From NCBI GenBank assembly GCA_013398015.1, contig VZRR01005755.1, positions 212,878 to 276,877 of the forward strand: a DNA stretch of 64,000 nucleotides, read 5' to 3'. Source of the DNA: Oreocharis arfaki. Taxonomy: Eukaryota; Chordata; Aves; Passeriformes; Paramythiidae. Numbering within the stretch: the stretch's first letter is position 1; every line of letters starts with the position of its first letter. The notes under the pieces are model-generated. The model had not been told where the DNA came from and did not search any database. It saw only the letters and a list, made by a program, of their open reading frames with translations. A program made the position numbers and the translations under genes. Below are positions 1 to 12,430 of the stretch, piece by piece.

Positions 1-3000
1 TCCTTTTTATTCATATCTGTGAGTAAAAGCATGTAACCACAAAAAGGTATCTGGCTTGCTGTCATGTAGGGAAGTAAAAAACTCAGTAACACAATGATAC
101 AAGGAAGAGTGGATTTTTTTGTTGTTGTTTTACAATTTGGAGTGTCTTGTTTTCTTAAGGAGCACTGAAAACCAGAAGTACAGCATAAGTCTTTTAAAAA
201 AGGAGCAGAGGTGGAGGAGCTACTGCATGAGCATAGCAACACAGGATCATCTTGCTTCAAAAACATTTTACTGTTTTGAAACAGTACACAAAGTCATAAA
301 AAGTAGCAATAGGCTTTGCCAAAAAAGCATCCAGAGGAGAAGAGGCAAGGAAAGAACAGAGAAGGAACAGTGGAAATAAATCTTTCCAAACAAAGTGACA
401 AGTCCAAAAATAATGAGAACTAAAGTTCAAAGAAGAATTCCAAACTGAAGTAGAAAGAGAGAACAACTGTACACAGGCCACGGGGGCACTGGGGGTGCCT
501 GTATCCTGGGGGGGTACACATCAAACATCTTGTGCTGACTCTCAGCTACCATTAAGGGTTCAAATCAGGACATCAGCACTTGACAGACATTATTTAGAAA
601 TTCATGTTTATGCATCCTGCTATGATGATGTCTGACCCTCCAAGTTTTCAGATCCCATCACACACTTTACCCATCAAGATTGTTTTTCCCTTACACACTG
701 AATTGAATTTCCAATTTTTTTCAAAGTCTGCAGTGATGGCAACCTCACCTTACATTTTGACACCTTCCAAGTCAGTGGCACCTGGGTGGTCTGGCTGATA
801 TGTTGTATTTTCCCTTCCTTAGCCACACTTCCCAATGGCTTCCTTCTCACCTTTTATTCTCCTCACAATCAGCAGAGAAGGAAACACAAAGCAGCACAAA
901 CTCAACACACAACACGCAGAGGATGTGGTTAAAGGCAGAGCTTTAACTATAGCTTCTGAGGCAGACCACAGGGTCACAGGCAGGGGATTAACTCCTTAGG
1001 AAGGCACAGCGTTCCTTTGTTTTTCAGCAGAATAAATAAAACACAGCTGAGCTTAATACAAGTGTGTTCACTACCGGATATAATACACATACAGCAAATT
1101 CATTTAGCAGCATGATCTGTGTTCAGAGCTTACAGTTCTCTTCAGAGACAGAAAAAAAAAAGGGTGCTGAATCATGGTGCATGGCTTTGGGTGTCTCTCA
1201 GTTCAAACACCAGATATTTCCTTTGACAAGCAAGTAGCTTTCACACATACCAGGCTTGGCTACATTAGTTGTCAAGGACAACCCATCCTTCCCCACTCAC
1301 TGCAGCCAAAACCTCTCTTGCTTGTTCCTTGTGGATTTTTCATCTTTGCTGCTCCTTCACATTGTGTACTCTACCCTTCCCTTCAACAGAAGGTATAGAG
1401 ATATGAACAGATACAATAAAGCTTTTATAATAAAACGCATTAGTGAAGAAATAAGAACTAGTCTAAGAAAGCATTCTGACTAATAATTGCAAGCCCCCCT
1501 TAGGAGTCATACAGCAGAGACTAAACAAAATTTGCCTACCTAGGCTTTCAGACATCTAGGACAGACTAGATTTTCTTCTGTTTTCTTACAGAAACACTTC
1601 CTTTTGCTACAACAGGCCATTGACACATCTCTGTAGAAAGAAAAGACATTCTTACTTTCCATTATTTTCTTCCCAAATGAAGCACTGCCCCTTCTTCAAA
1701 AGTACTGCCAACCCTCCTCCAACAAAAAGTATCTCGTAGGCTAGAAGCTGACCTAAGCTGAGCATTTATACAAGAGCAATGAACCACAGGCACTGGAGAT
1801 AACATTAATGAGCCATAGATATTGCCAGGTCCAGCTTTGATTTAAAAGGGATGAAGGAGGAGGTAGGGAGCTTTTGGGGCTTGAAGAGAAAATGGAGGAT
1901 CTAGATGCAGGGGGCTGTGCTAAAAGACTTTTCTATTTGTTTCTCTAGGCTCTGCTCTTTTGCTATCAAGTCTGGTTTCCTCCTAAGTGTGCTGTATGTG
2001 CAGGCTCTTGTCTGTGCAATTGTTCAGGCACAGAACAGCTCGTCTGACCCACCACAGCATAAGTTTAAAGGAGAGCTGAGGGTAAACTGGGTTTCTGAAT
2101 CTGATTTTAAGTTCTTCACCATGGCTTGAAAAGGTTAAATCTCCAAGAGCCTCAGGCTAGATCCTGGCACAGCTGATGGAACAGCTATCTTAGTTGCAGG
2201 GGTGAGATAGCTCAAATGCTTGAAAATCCAGGCATGAAATGCAATTTATTAAGGCCAGAACTTTTTCTTTTCTGTAAAATTATCCCATACCAAAGTGTAC
2301 TTTTAAAGCAATCCTCTATATTTGTGCTCATTTTCACAATGAAACAAGAGACTAAGTGATCTGAGTTTCTAAATCAGCTGTAGAGGGGCAACAGAAGTGT
2401 CTTTATTTCTTCTTTGTAGTGGCAGAAGAAAGAGCCATATGCTAGTTGACTTTTTTGTATTGATTGCTCACAGCCCTTGTTATAAAGGCTGGCAGTTTTA
2501 TTATTGCATCTCCTCAAAATAACAATGCACTACGTAAGAGGGAAGAAAGAAAGACTTCTGACTCGAGAATTATTTGTATTAAAGTAGTGCCCAGAGGCAC
2601 TGACAAAATCCAGGACTCTTATGCTGGATGAAGTAGGAATGCAGGTTAAGAGACAGCTCTGTTGTAATGTTAATATTTGCTTATTCTGTAATGAGTCAAG
2701 AGTCACCAGGGGGATTTTGTGTGAGGGGCTGAAGTGTAGGTAGACTAAATGAAATGCCTGCGGTTACTTGGGAGTTTTGAGGCAGAATCAGGAGATTAAT
2801 CTGCCCCTCTTCAGGACAACATTGTGCTTCACCAAAAGACTATTCTTTTTTTCCCTTTAAAGGGCTCTAGTTGTGCCCAACCACTGTCTCAGCTCTCTAA
2901 GCCTGGTAGCTGCAAGTAATTCAATAACACAAATGTTCTGACAAAGTAATTTTTAGCCTGTTAATTATTCCCAAACACATTCTTTCCCCTTCAAGTGGAA

Positions 3001-6000
3001 CTAGATGACATCAAAGCTGTTTGAGGGATGGAGGAACACTTGAAGTATTAGCAAGAACAATGGAACAGACTATCCATTTTATTCCAATTAATTTAAAGGA
3101 GAAAAGGCTGGAGATTGTCCAAGTTTCACCTTGAGCACTGATAACAGAAAAAGACAAGACAGTGTTGTGGGAGTCCCAAATTACCCATCTCTGCTAGATT
3201 ATACTAATATCTTAGAAAGGGAAATGCAGGGCTAAAAATATTGCTTGGAGATTGCAGGGAGCTCTCAAACTCAATGGGCTCCGAAATAAGTGATCTACCA
3301 CACTTACACAGTCTGGCGTAAAATTGAGAACACTGAAATCAGAGAGAAAAATGGGCAAAGAAGAATCCCACTTGGAAATGAAGGCTGTATTACCTGAATC
3401 TATTATTATAGACATTGAAGGTAATAGGGGAATGATGGGAGAGAGAAACAGTTTTTACAGCATCCATGGGATGAATATTCAGTTCCAGTGATGGATTTGT
3501 CTCTTTGGTTTTGACCTCCTGAAGCCCTAAGAAAGACCTAAGAAAACTTGTGGACTGATAAAATCCTTCTGGACTGACTTTGCTAGAATAAGTGCTGAGT
3601 GAGGGTTGAAAAGGTTCCTGTCTTAATTTCAGCCACATCAGCTTTCTAATGCTGGATTGAGCCATGCTTTAATTAAAGGGCAAAATCCTCTAATGGGAGT
3701 TTAGACATGTGCTCACTTAGCAGAGAGCAGTATGGTCAAATGTGTCACTCTCTTCCCCTTCTCCTTCCCATTTCTTCCCGTGCTAATTCGGTGGAAGGGG
3801 CATGAAAGCACTCTCTGGAGAAGCAGGGATTTCTCTCCTTTACTGTGTAGCTTTGATGCAGACATACAAGTAACACCTGGCTGAATCACGTAAGGCCTGG
3901 ATGTGAGTCTAATGAAGTCATCACTGGAGCCAGGGCAGGGAAAATAAAGCTCTGGGGAGAAGTGGTAGCAGGAACATTGAAGGAAGTGAGATATCATAGA
4001 TTGTGCTTTTATTTGTGGTAAGGCATTTTGCAGTCTCACATGGAGAAGGAGGCAATCACTATTAGGAAAGCAATTATGGTTTTTCAACTCCCTCACAAGA
4101 TGCAAAAGAAATTATTTTTTGTGTGATTTGGTGGATGATCCACTGTCTGCTCCAACAAGCCAGAGAGCCAGAGCACCAGATCTTATGCAAAATCTCATTG
4201 ATAAGCTTCTGCATGCCTGCTTACACATAACAAACACGCTCTGGCCCAGTGGTCAAAGACTGCGTATAGGAAGTCCTGGTGCACAGCTCATTTACCTGGC
4301 CAAGGAATAACACAACAGCGTGGAGATCCCTGTTTAAAGAGACAGAATGCTAATCTGTCGTGCAAGGCACACAAACCCTCCCTCCCCAAATGCAGTGACT
4401 GCTGTGTTACTTGGGCTCCCAAGGGTAGCAAAGTCTCATATCAGAACCTTTCATCTGGTCTGAGGCCTAGGGGCATGAGTGACTCTAGGCTGTTCCTGTG
4501 CTCTGCCTAAATAAGGCTATGTCAGGCATTGCCAGTGCTGGCTGTATGCTCAGAAGCATAGAGCAGAATATTATTGCTCGGAGACTGAACTTTGCAGAGT
4601 GGAGCTTCTGAATTTAAGGGGCTAGAACTGAGCTGGGGAATGGAGCCATTTGTATTATCATTGTAAACAAACAACTCAGTTTTTTTGCAGCATTTTTTAA
4701 CAGGGGAGATCTATAAATAGGTTTTTTCTTAATGTTATTGACAAGAAACATGGGTGGACAATGTTACAACTTCATGCATCAACAACATGGAAATGAAAAT
4801 AGGGCTCTGCCTGAAGTACAGTCTAAATGACTAAAGGCATTTTGATTCTTTGGAGCTCAAAATGGCAAGAAAATGTCAACAGCACAATAGACAAATTTCA
4901 TAGTCTAGTGGCATCATTTTACACTAATTTCTGAATTTTTGTTTACTGGCTCAGCTGTCCCAGCAACATGACCAAAATCACAGCTCTGCTACTTTTTGAG
5001 CTTCAGGAGATGCTGATCAGACTGCAAGCTCTTCAGCTGCTGCTTCAGTAAGGATGGTCTTGAAAAATGAATTTATTTTCCGGAATGAACATTTTAAAAT
5101 TTCTTGCCAATAAATAAAGCAGTCTCAGAGTAGTGAGAATATGTATTAAATGTACTCTGGTACCATATAACAATGCCAGATGGGATCTTCTAAACATGAG
5201 TACCTGGGAACAGGGGGCAAGTGCCTATGGATACTGAGACTGCTGCAGAATCTCACTGCAATCTGTTAAACAGAACTTTGCTTGAATTGTTCAGCAAAGA
5301 TAAAAAATCAGGGTGTTTCATAATTGTTATTTCATTCCATTCTTCTTCTAGGTTGTCATTGCAGTGGAGGTCAAATTCAAGCCAGCTGTAGGACCTAAAA
5401 CATGAGTGTAATCACTTCAGCTGGAAAATTAGGTATAATGCCTGTATCTATTCTAAAAAATCTATCATTAAAAAAAGAAATTTTTGGAGCTTTCTATAAC
5501 TCGGAATGAGTTTCACGATTTGAGACCTTCTACTTCCATAAGAAACTGTAACTAAAAGAATGGCAACAAACCAAGTCAGACCTTTACAGGAATGTCCCAA
5601 CTAGCATGGAGGAAATAATACAGCTCTACAGAAAACAGAACTTAAAGGTCTGGAGTTTTAGTAGGGTACAAACTGGGAACATGAATTGGAAGCAGTGCTA
5701 AATTCAAGAAACAAAAATAAAAGAGTGGCTCTATTTGCTCTCACCAAACCTGGTGTAAACCTGGAGTTATTCCATGAAAGCTGTGGTGTTAAAGAGCCTT
5801 TATGACTTTCACTTGGATCTTCAGGATGATGCATCTCAGTGCTACCTCCTTGCATACCAGAGCAGGTCTCTAACACCCACACAAGTTAGGAGGGTTCAGA
5901 CTAGAAGTACTCTGGCAAACAAAGTGGAAGGAGTGGTCTTGACTGGTTTTCATCTTGAAGTTGTCAGATTTGTTTACTGAGCTCTAGAGCTGCATGCCCA

Positions 6001-7699
6001 TCCCAGCAGAAAGGAGACAGAAGAGGACCATGCCTCTAGGGGACCACTACCTGAATTTGGATGATGCACATAGGAGCTTTTAGGTGTGAACACAGGATGG
6101 CTGGAGGTAGATCTGAGGAAGCAGAGGACAGAGGTGGAGCCACTTCAATGCCCCAAACTGGTGACATGATTTCTGGCAGTGGGGATAAAAGCACAAAGTA
6201 ATTTCTGGGAAAAGGGTTTCCAGTGGCTGGTTCTGGATCCTGATGTTATTTGTTTTACCTGAACCCATTTTGAAACTATTTTGTATCTCTACACATCTGT
6301 CCATATCTGAGAGGAAGCAGTGCAATAGACCTGAGAGATGATTAATCTCCTCTTGTTCCTAGTAGGGTTTTCTCATCCAAAAGTTCCTTTGTTCTTAGAG
6401 TCAGAAAAGAATAATATTATCTTGCACCTTCTTTCTTCCCGGGTGATAGGATCATGTTCCAGTAGGCACTTTCCTGCAGAGGGCCACCAGAAAATAGTTT
6501 CTTCAAGAACAAATTATTTTAAAAGATCAAAACATCCAGGAAGAATTATCTTGGCTGCCCTTTAAAAATCTTTCTTCCTCATCTTCTCCCTTTCTTATTT
6601 TTTTTCATTCCTCTCCTGTAAAATGAAGCTTTTTTTTTTGGCAGAAACAGTGGCAGATCCAAAATGTATGAGCTGAGAACAGGATATTGGATCTTTGGCA
6701 GGAGAGAGATGGAATCCGGTGCCCATGTCCATGTCTCTCTACCATGTTGAGCGGGGAAGTGGCCACAGTGGAGCCTGAAATTAAGCAGGCTGTTGTTGCT
6801 GTGAGATTTTGTTGTTGTTGTTACAATTGTTGTCTCAGAGAAGCAGAGCTGTATAGAGGAGGTGGAACAGAAAATGCTGCAGATGGAAGGAAATTAAAAA
6901 AAAATATTTTGTGGATTAGTTTGAGGGCTAGGAATGGTCCACTAGGCAGGGTATCAAACCACAGTGAGCTGGAGCGCTTAAGGCAATTTGCTGAAGTATA
7001 GTTTATAGTTCCTGTGGCTTTTCCAAGTTGAGATTTTGCCCAAAAGATAAGGGCTTTCTTAATATATCTGCAGGTAAATTGAGGACATCTCAGAATTGTG
7101 AAAAGAGGGAAGCAGGAAGCAGCATAAAATTGTGATGTGCTGGATTTCAGGCATAACCCTGGAACTTGTTATGAATTCAGCATCCAGTTCACCCAGACTA
7201 GCTGGTGTTCCGTGCCTAAGAAGATTTGAGTCTGAGAATCTACTAGAAAACAAGTTTTCTCCAGCACAGCTGGTCTCTGGCATGTTGCTCAGGATGAGAT
7301 AGAGACTTTAGATATACTCAGGGTGGCTCACTATAGGAATAGGTGGATATAATGACTTCCAGATCCGGATATGGAAATGCTGGAAATAGATTGTCCCCAC
7401 CAAGGAATCTGCCCCAAGGGGGGCTGGAACAGCGAGTTGTTTGTTTAACTATGTTGCTGTAACACACCAGAAGGTCACTGCCTGCTGGTTGTAAGTGGAT
7501 AGCATGGGATTGTAGCTGCCCTCTCTGTTTTATATTGCTAAATAGATTGGAAAGGGAGTCTGCCTACTGAGGTGGTTTTTCTCTGAAAGACGACAAAATA
7601 TTTGACTCCTATCTTTTTATCCTGGGACAAAGTCTATTGTCTCAGATTTTCGTTCTGATGGATGCAGGGTATCAGAATGGTAACAGGTAAAGAATGAAC
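1..7699. other. Single-copy noncoding DNA, no gene seen
   Basis: I see no coding frame, RNA gene or clear repeat here. The longest frame, 130 codons on the minus strand at 3713-4105, reads as composition-driven sequence with no recognisable motif. A block around 2905-2990 has an AT-rich, TAAT-containing texture that could be a conserved noncoding element. GTT-rich DNA near 6807-6825 and short A or T runs are the only simple-sequence features. Confidence 0.6.
2905..2990. promoter_or_regulatory. Candidate conserved noncoding element (weak)
   Basis: The block combines AT-rich homeodomain-like cores (taattc, taattt, ttaatta) with little simple sequence. That texture is common in vertebrate noncoding elements but is not proof. 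No conservation data were available, and it could be ordinary unique DNA. Confidence 0.15.
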
Positions 7700-7885
7700 A
7701 GCTTTGTAGCTCTGTCATTGTCTGGCAAAGCAACCATTCGTCAATTGTTTGATCTCTCTTGACCTCAGCTTCACTGTCTGTACAATGACAATAATGGTAT
7801 CAGTTGCTGTTATAAAAAGCTGGAAGATAAGGACTGATAAGGACTATCTGATGGTAATCCTTCAGTTATTATTATGAATTGCTCC
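7700..7885 (+). repeat. MIR-like ancient SINE
   Basis: The order of landmarks matches a MIR element on the plus strand. A stretch resembling the 'tagctgtgtgacctt-gggcaag' region lies near 7710-7735. It is followed by 'ctctcttgacctcagcttcactgtctgtacaatg' at about 7754-7788, which parallels the MIR core 'ctctgagcctcagtttcctcatctgtaaaatg'. Then come an 'acaataatggtat' segment and a 3' part ending in a ttattattat run near 7865-7876. It is heavily diverged, as expected for a family that predates the amniote split. An L3-related tail is the alternative. Confidence 0.6.
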
Positions 7886-8564
7886 CCTGCTTCATTTGCT
7901 TTTATGCTATCTTAAACCTCGTCACTGATTTCTCTCTTGGTTTGTTGGGGCTGTGTATGAAGGAAATGTGTTGGGATTAATCCAAACCACATGTCTTCAT
8001 CCTGTCTTATCAAAGCGAAATCACTTTGTAAGTTGTTTTAGGTTCAGGAAGGCCTATTTGCTTTTGAGCTCCTGGAATTAAGGCAAATAGGGTAGAACGC
8101 GGAGGAGGAGGTCTCCTTTCTCTGTGCTGTGACTCAGCACTGTGGTGGGTTGAGGAATCCCACCCTCAACTCATCCTGTGTCTTCTCCTGCCAGGCACTA
8201 GCGCAGGATTTCCAACGGTTACCTGTGAGAGGAATCTCTTCCTTCCCAGCTTTGTGTCATGTGCTATCACTGGAAATTTCCAGAAAGTATTATTGGAATG
8301 AATTTTACTTAAATTAGATTGCACTACCTGGATTTGACTTCTCGAGGCAAAAACTATTCCTCAACAGTGCAATTTTTCTGAAGGCCCAGCTTTGTTCCCC
8401 ACTGCTTACATAACGGACCTAGCCTGAATTAAATCCAGCTGAAAGTCTGCCTTTGAAAGACTTGAGGCACATCAGCATTCAGAGACTCTCAAGGTACAGA
8501 AATTTGGCAGCAACCGTGCATGCCTTCACACTCCAGTGTTGTCCCTTGAAGGGGGAAGGCCTGC

Positions 8565-8770
8565 CAGTTATTGAGTGTTATGCTGCAATTAACCCTATTG
8601 GGAGAAATGTCCGTGCCATCGCGGATTGTAACTGTAAAGCTTGTAACAAATCATCGCCATGCAATCAACCCTAGCAGTGCTGAAAACCTCTCCTTTTCTC
8701 TCTGGGGTATTTAAAATGTCATTTGTTATGCACATTTTTTCCTTTATATGTTTTATTATTAATAATAATG
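8565..8770. promoter_or_regulatory. Candidate conserved noncoding element with adjacent AT palindrome
   Basis: About 200 bp with an unusual texture for this window. It holds retained CpGs (tccgtgcc, catcgcgg, catcgcc), homeodomain-like cores (caattaa, gcaatcaa) and very little simple sequence. It ends at a perfect 16-bp palindrome, ttattattaataataa, at 8753-8768. Retained CpG inside AT-rich unique DNA often marks selection, so an enhancer-like element is plausible. A frame through it ends in a cysteine-rich peptide (residues 56-73 of the 8453-8674 frame), but the frame is short and has no supporting splice context, so I do not call it coding. Confidence 0.3.
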
Positions 8771-9388
8771 CAATAATGATGAAAAGATCCTCGAAGAAGC
8801 CTCAGGAAAGGAATTTTATAAACATTACCGTGGAATAAAATAAGTGCATTCCATTTTATCAGGATATTTTCCATTATAAATGGCCAGCTTTCTCATCACT
8901 CTGCCAACAACTATGCCTGCCATCTGTTCACTGATGTCATACTATAAAGTTCACTCACAAAACTACTTGTTGGGAAGTCCAGGGTTGTGCTAGAGAAGTT
9001 TTGTTTATGAATAAATATGCTGGCACCACTTGAGTTTTGGGGTTGTTTTAAGGAATAAATTTCATTTGTTTTAGAGCTCAGATCACTGTCTTCACTGCAC
9101 AAAGATAATGACCAATGTTTTCTGAAATTATTGGAGATTTTGACTCTTTCTATGATGGAGGAATAGCATAGATGGAATAACTATTGGACATCTTGTGAGA
9201 GAGAATCCAGGAACTGGGTTTTCATAAAGTGCGGTACATTTGTCTTCTGGAAAATCGACTCAGTCCAGCATGCTAAATTGGGCATCATAAATTATTAATT
9301 TATGCTTAAGAAAATACAGGTCACATCTGGTTAGGAAGTTAAAGAGGAGGGGAGAGAGTTGTGTCAGTGAAGAAAGATACTTTTATTT

Positions 9389-9447
9389 GAAAGAATAAGA
9401 GAGAGAAAAGAAAGAAGACAGAGAAAGTCAAGGAAACAAGCAAGCAG
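9389..9447. repeat. Purine-rich low-complexity tract
   Basis: A nearly uninterrupted A/G tract of the gaaagaataagagagagaaa type on the plus strand, with a few C and T interruptions toward its 3' end. Such tracts can form triplex DNA or evolve as microsatellites. Nothing here indicates a function. Confidence 0.7.
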
Positions 9448-9623
9448 ATACTTTCCCACCTCCCTCCAGTCCTATTCCCCCACTTCAATTCTTAGGAAAA
9501 CTCACAGAAATTCCAGGTGGAAATGAAAATGTTATGGTTTCAAAACTTCCTCTCCCCCAGGAAAAAGACAATTGTACTTGGAAATGGCAACAAAAACATA
9601 ACGGAAACTTGATGTCAGGGTAC

Positions 9624-9655
9624 TGCTCTGGCCAAGTTCAGCCTTGGCCAGAGCA
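9624..9655. repeat. Perfect 13-bp inverted repeat (hairpin, 6-nt loop)
   Basis: The left arm tgctctggccaag (9624-9636) and right arm cttggccagagca (9643-9655) are exact reverse complements around the loop ttcagc. All 13 pairs are Watson-Crick and the stem is GC-rich. It could fold as a short RNA hairpin or a cruciform. It is too short by itself for a typical microRNA precursor unless imperfect pairing extends further. Confidence 0.85.
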
Positions 9656-10075
9656 CACTTTCCACCATGTATCATCACCAGTGTCTGGTCTTTCTGAACT
9701 CAGAAGAGCCCACACCTTCACCACTGTAGTCAGAGCAGCACCAAGGAGTGTTAACTGCATCCTCCCCTGCTGCCCCAACCTTGGCTAGCCTGCTGCTCCC
9801 CAAATGCATCCAGTGAACCTGCTCTGTCTGCCTGGGATGTGGAAATTGCATGATCTGAAAACCAGGTGGGCTGGACTGGTAGGAATTAGAATGTAGCCTG
9901 GGCCAGGAGTGGTGAGAACACAAATGCAGTCAGAGGAACAAATTCCTGGGCTTTAGATGGTGTCGGGTTTTGGGTGGAAGTACAGGAGCAGGTGTCCATG
10001 GTGGGTTAGGGGTAGGGGGGTGTGGATGTCAGACTCATGCTGGCTGGTGGGGAGCTCATGTGGGGCTCACGGTGG

Positions 10076-10109
10076 CTCATGTGGGGAGCTTTTGTCATCC
10101 CCACATGAG
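10076..10109. repeat. Perfect 11-bp inverted repeat (hairpin, 12-nt loop)
   Basis: ctcatgtgggg (10076-10086) pairs exactly with ccccacatgag (10099-10109) across a 12-nt loop. The left arm is itself a second copy of gctcatgtgggg seen just upstream at about 10054-10065, so the region mixes a short direct repeat with an inverted one. Its role is unknown. Confidence 0.8.
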
Positions 10110-10562
10110 GTGAAGGCAGACTGACTCTTGACCCATATCCTGTACGTATCTGTAGAGAGGGTCTCCCATGGGATTTCCTTGCTAGGGAAGGCATGCTAAT
10201 ATGGCTCGGTGAGATGTGGACTCCTGGTATTCACCACGGAGCTTTGGAAGAAATGTTAGCCCATGAAGGCATGTGGTGACAGGTGTAGACCATGAAACAC
10301 TATGGGCACAGACAGAAGCTGCTTCTGAGCTTCTCCCCCAGGACTTGCTGCCAGGTCATCCATGGTACCTCAGTCTTGGTGCTGTGGTCTTGAGTAGGAT
10401 CCTGTTGCCAGTTTCTGTTTCAGGACCAGACTTGCAGCTTGTTTCTTTACACACAGAACACTGATGTTAGCACAGGAATAAAATAGTAGGACTTTGGGAA
10501 GAAAAACAGCATTGGAGACTCTGTTTCTTAAGACAAGACAGGGAACTTTATTTTTTCTAGTC

Positions 10563-10594
10563 TTTTTTTTATTTTTTTTTTTTTTTTTTTTTTT
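10563..10594. repeat. Poly(T) tract
   Basis: A run of T broken by a single A. On the minus strand it would be a poly(A) run, but no AATAAA lies just upstream on that strand. I therefore treat it as simple sequence and not as a retroposon tail. Confidence 0.85.
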
Positions 10595-12109
10595 CAGGAA
10601 AACAAGGGTCAAGAAGGTTTCCATGGCTATGAGGTCGGAGAAAGTAAGATGCCAGAAGGGGTAGAGCTATTTAAGCTGAAGTAAAAATGTTTCATACCAG
10701 AAGGCAGAAAGATAAATGTGGCCAGGAATAAACTAAAACTGGAAAGGAGAGAATTTCTGACCATTTGAGGAGTAAACTTCTGGCCTCCCCAGAAGAGGAG
10801 TAGGGATGAAGAATCCAACTTGCCTTCTGGTGGAGCTTTCCCCTGTATGAGAAGAGGACAACATGCTTATTAGAGGAAGACATGTGGTCCCAGGAGGACT
10901 GAAAGGGATATGACATCCCCTTGTTTTCTGCTCTCCTGCACCACAAAGATGAAGTATTTTGCCCTGGTTTCTTAAGCATCTCCCTGCTGAATCCAACATC
11001 ATTGCCTATCTAATTTGGAACACCACATTTGTAATTCAGTCTTGGGCAAGATATTTATTCAGTAAGTGGCCCTAAAAAGCCTCTTTTTTCTTGTCCTTGG
11101 CCAAATCCCAGATCATTGAAGAAAGCAGCACAGAAGCTAAAAATTAGTCAGTTTAATAGAAAATGGGAAATGTTCCTGTGTCAAGTGTGCATCTGTGCCT
11201 CTTTATATATCCTAGTCTAAATATAGGTGCTCTGAGGGCTTGCTACAGATAACTGGAAAAAGGAAGGTGAAAAGAAACAAGCCACTTAATTTCCTCTTGC
11301 CCTTCCTCCAGCCTTCACAATGTTTGCAACCCCCACCCCATCTGTGCCAGTTTAACCCCTTGAAGGCTCTGCATAGTGAAGCCACAAACCTGGGAGGACT
11401 GGAGGAAATCCCACCTGCAAAGTCAAGTGGCAAGGAAATGCTTTGCTTTTTTAATCGCTGTGCTTAATCCTGCTGTTTCTAAACACTGTTGGAGGCTGGA
11501 GTTCGTAATTTATTTTCTTAAATTACCATAAATTGGAATTTATGGGCCAGGTGATTCTCTTTGAAAAGGGTCCTTGTGCACTGGAGAGGGGAGGGTGGGG
11601 CCAACCCGTCAGCAGGGAGCTTTTGGACTACTCCAAAAGCAATTCTTTGTTTTTCTCTCTCCCATCAATGTTCCCCCATAGAAAAATAAATAAATAAGCA
11701 TTCAACCTTCTTTTAACAGCTGCCCACAAAGGTTCTTTTCTTAACTCTTTTTTTTTTTTTCCCTTTTTTATTGGTCCTTCTGATTTCTTGGCACAGCAAA
11801 GGAGGAATAAGAGAACTTTAGAGACAGTAGGATCCTTTTAGAGACACCTTGCTTTCAGTGCTTCTCTTTTTTAATGTAAGATATTTTGGGGGCAAGTAGG
11901 TGAGCTTTTTTTCCCCCGAAGGAGGATTTCAGGGAAGAGCCCAAGTCCTGGGACTTGCAGTTTCTCCCTTTTTACCATGAACCAATCACCTTGTTTCTGC
12001 TGAGGAGGAGAAGGATATTGTTTTATGTTCCAAACAACACAAATTTCCGTGGGTTAAGTACTCTGAGCTTCTCTACATTGCATACTGTACGCTTTTTAGT
12101 GAGGTTTAT

Positions 12110-12430
12110 GCTAACATGTTTTACCTTGTGCTGCCTAGGGCTAAGAAAGGGAATAAATTGCTTTCTGGGTCTCCTATGGATTGGACAAGGTGTAATGGGA
12201 TTAAGTTGCACCGAGAAAGAGTCAGGTTAGACATCAGGAAACACTTTTTCACAGTCAGAATAGTTAAATGCTGGAATACATTGCCTAGGGAAGGGGTGGA
12301 ATCTGTGTTAATAGAAATTTTTCAAGAAGAAGTTAAAAAAAATATTTGGCAGAAATGTTTTAATAGAGCTGAATTCTGCCTTAGGACAGGGGATTGGACT
12401 CAACTGGTGCTCCTTAGCCCTTGCTTCTCC
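12110..12430 (+). mobile_element. CR1 LINE fragment, 3' part (ORF2 end and start of 3' UTR)
   Basis: This is a 5'-truncated CR1 retrotransposon in the plus orientation. The DNA follows the familiar CR1 3' landmarks in order: a 'gggattaa-ttgca' segment, 'caggttagacatcaggaaacactttttcac' near 12222-12251, 'ctggaatacattgcctagggaaggggtggaatct', and 'caggggattggactc' near 12386-12400. Translating the frame at 12116-12493 gives a segment (residues about 36-70) of the CR1 ORF2 C-terminal type, with a VRLDIRKHFFT-like core and a WNTLPREGVES-like core. The terminal octamer repeats are missing or diverged, so the copy is old and inactive. Confidence 0.9.

Larger units (their letters stand above)
7886..12109. 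other. Noncoding DNA with hairpins and low-complexity tracts
   Basis: No gene is supported. The span holds a candidate conserved element at 8565-8770, a purine-rich tract at 9389-9447, two perfect inverted repeats (9624-9655 and 10076-10109), a long T tract at 10563-10594 and a T tract at 11748-11760. Open frames in it are short and unremarkable. Confidence 0.6.

Noticed and set aside
4711..4720. Exact MEF2-type site ctataaatag (also at 47564-47573, and ttataaatag at 63083-63092)
   Set aside because: Roughly this many matches to the degenerate consensus are expected by chance in 64 kb of AT-rich DNA, and there is no clustering with other muscle-type sites.
11748..11772. T13 run next to tttatt, which reads AATAAA near poly(A) on the minus strand
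   Set aside because: The spacer is only 6 nt and A-rich, and the upstream sequence shows no transcript-like texture, so a chance simple-sequence cluster is likelier.
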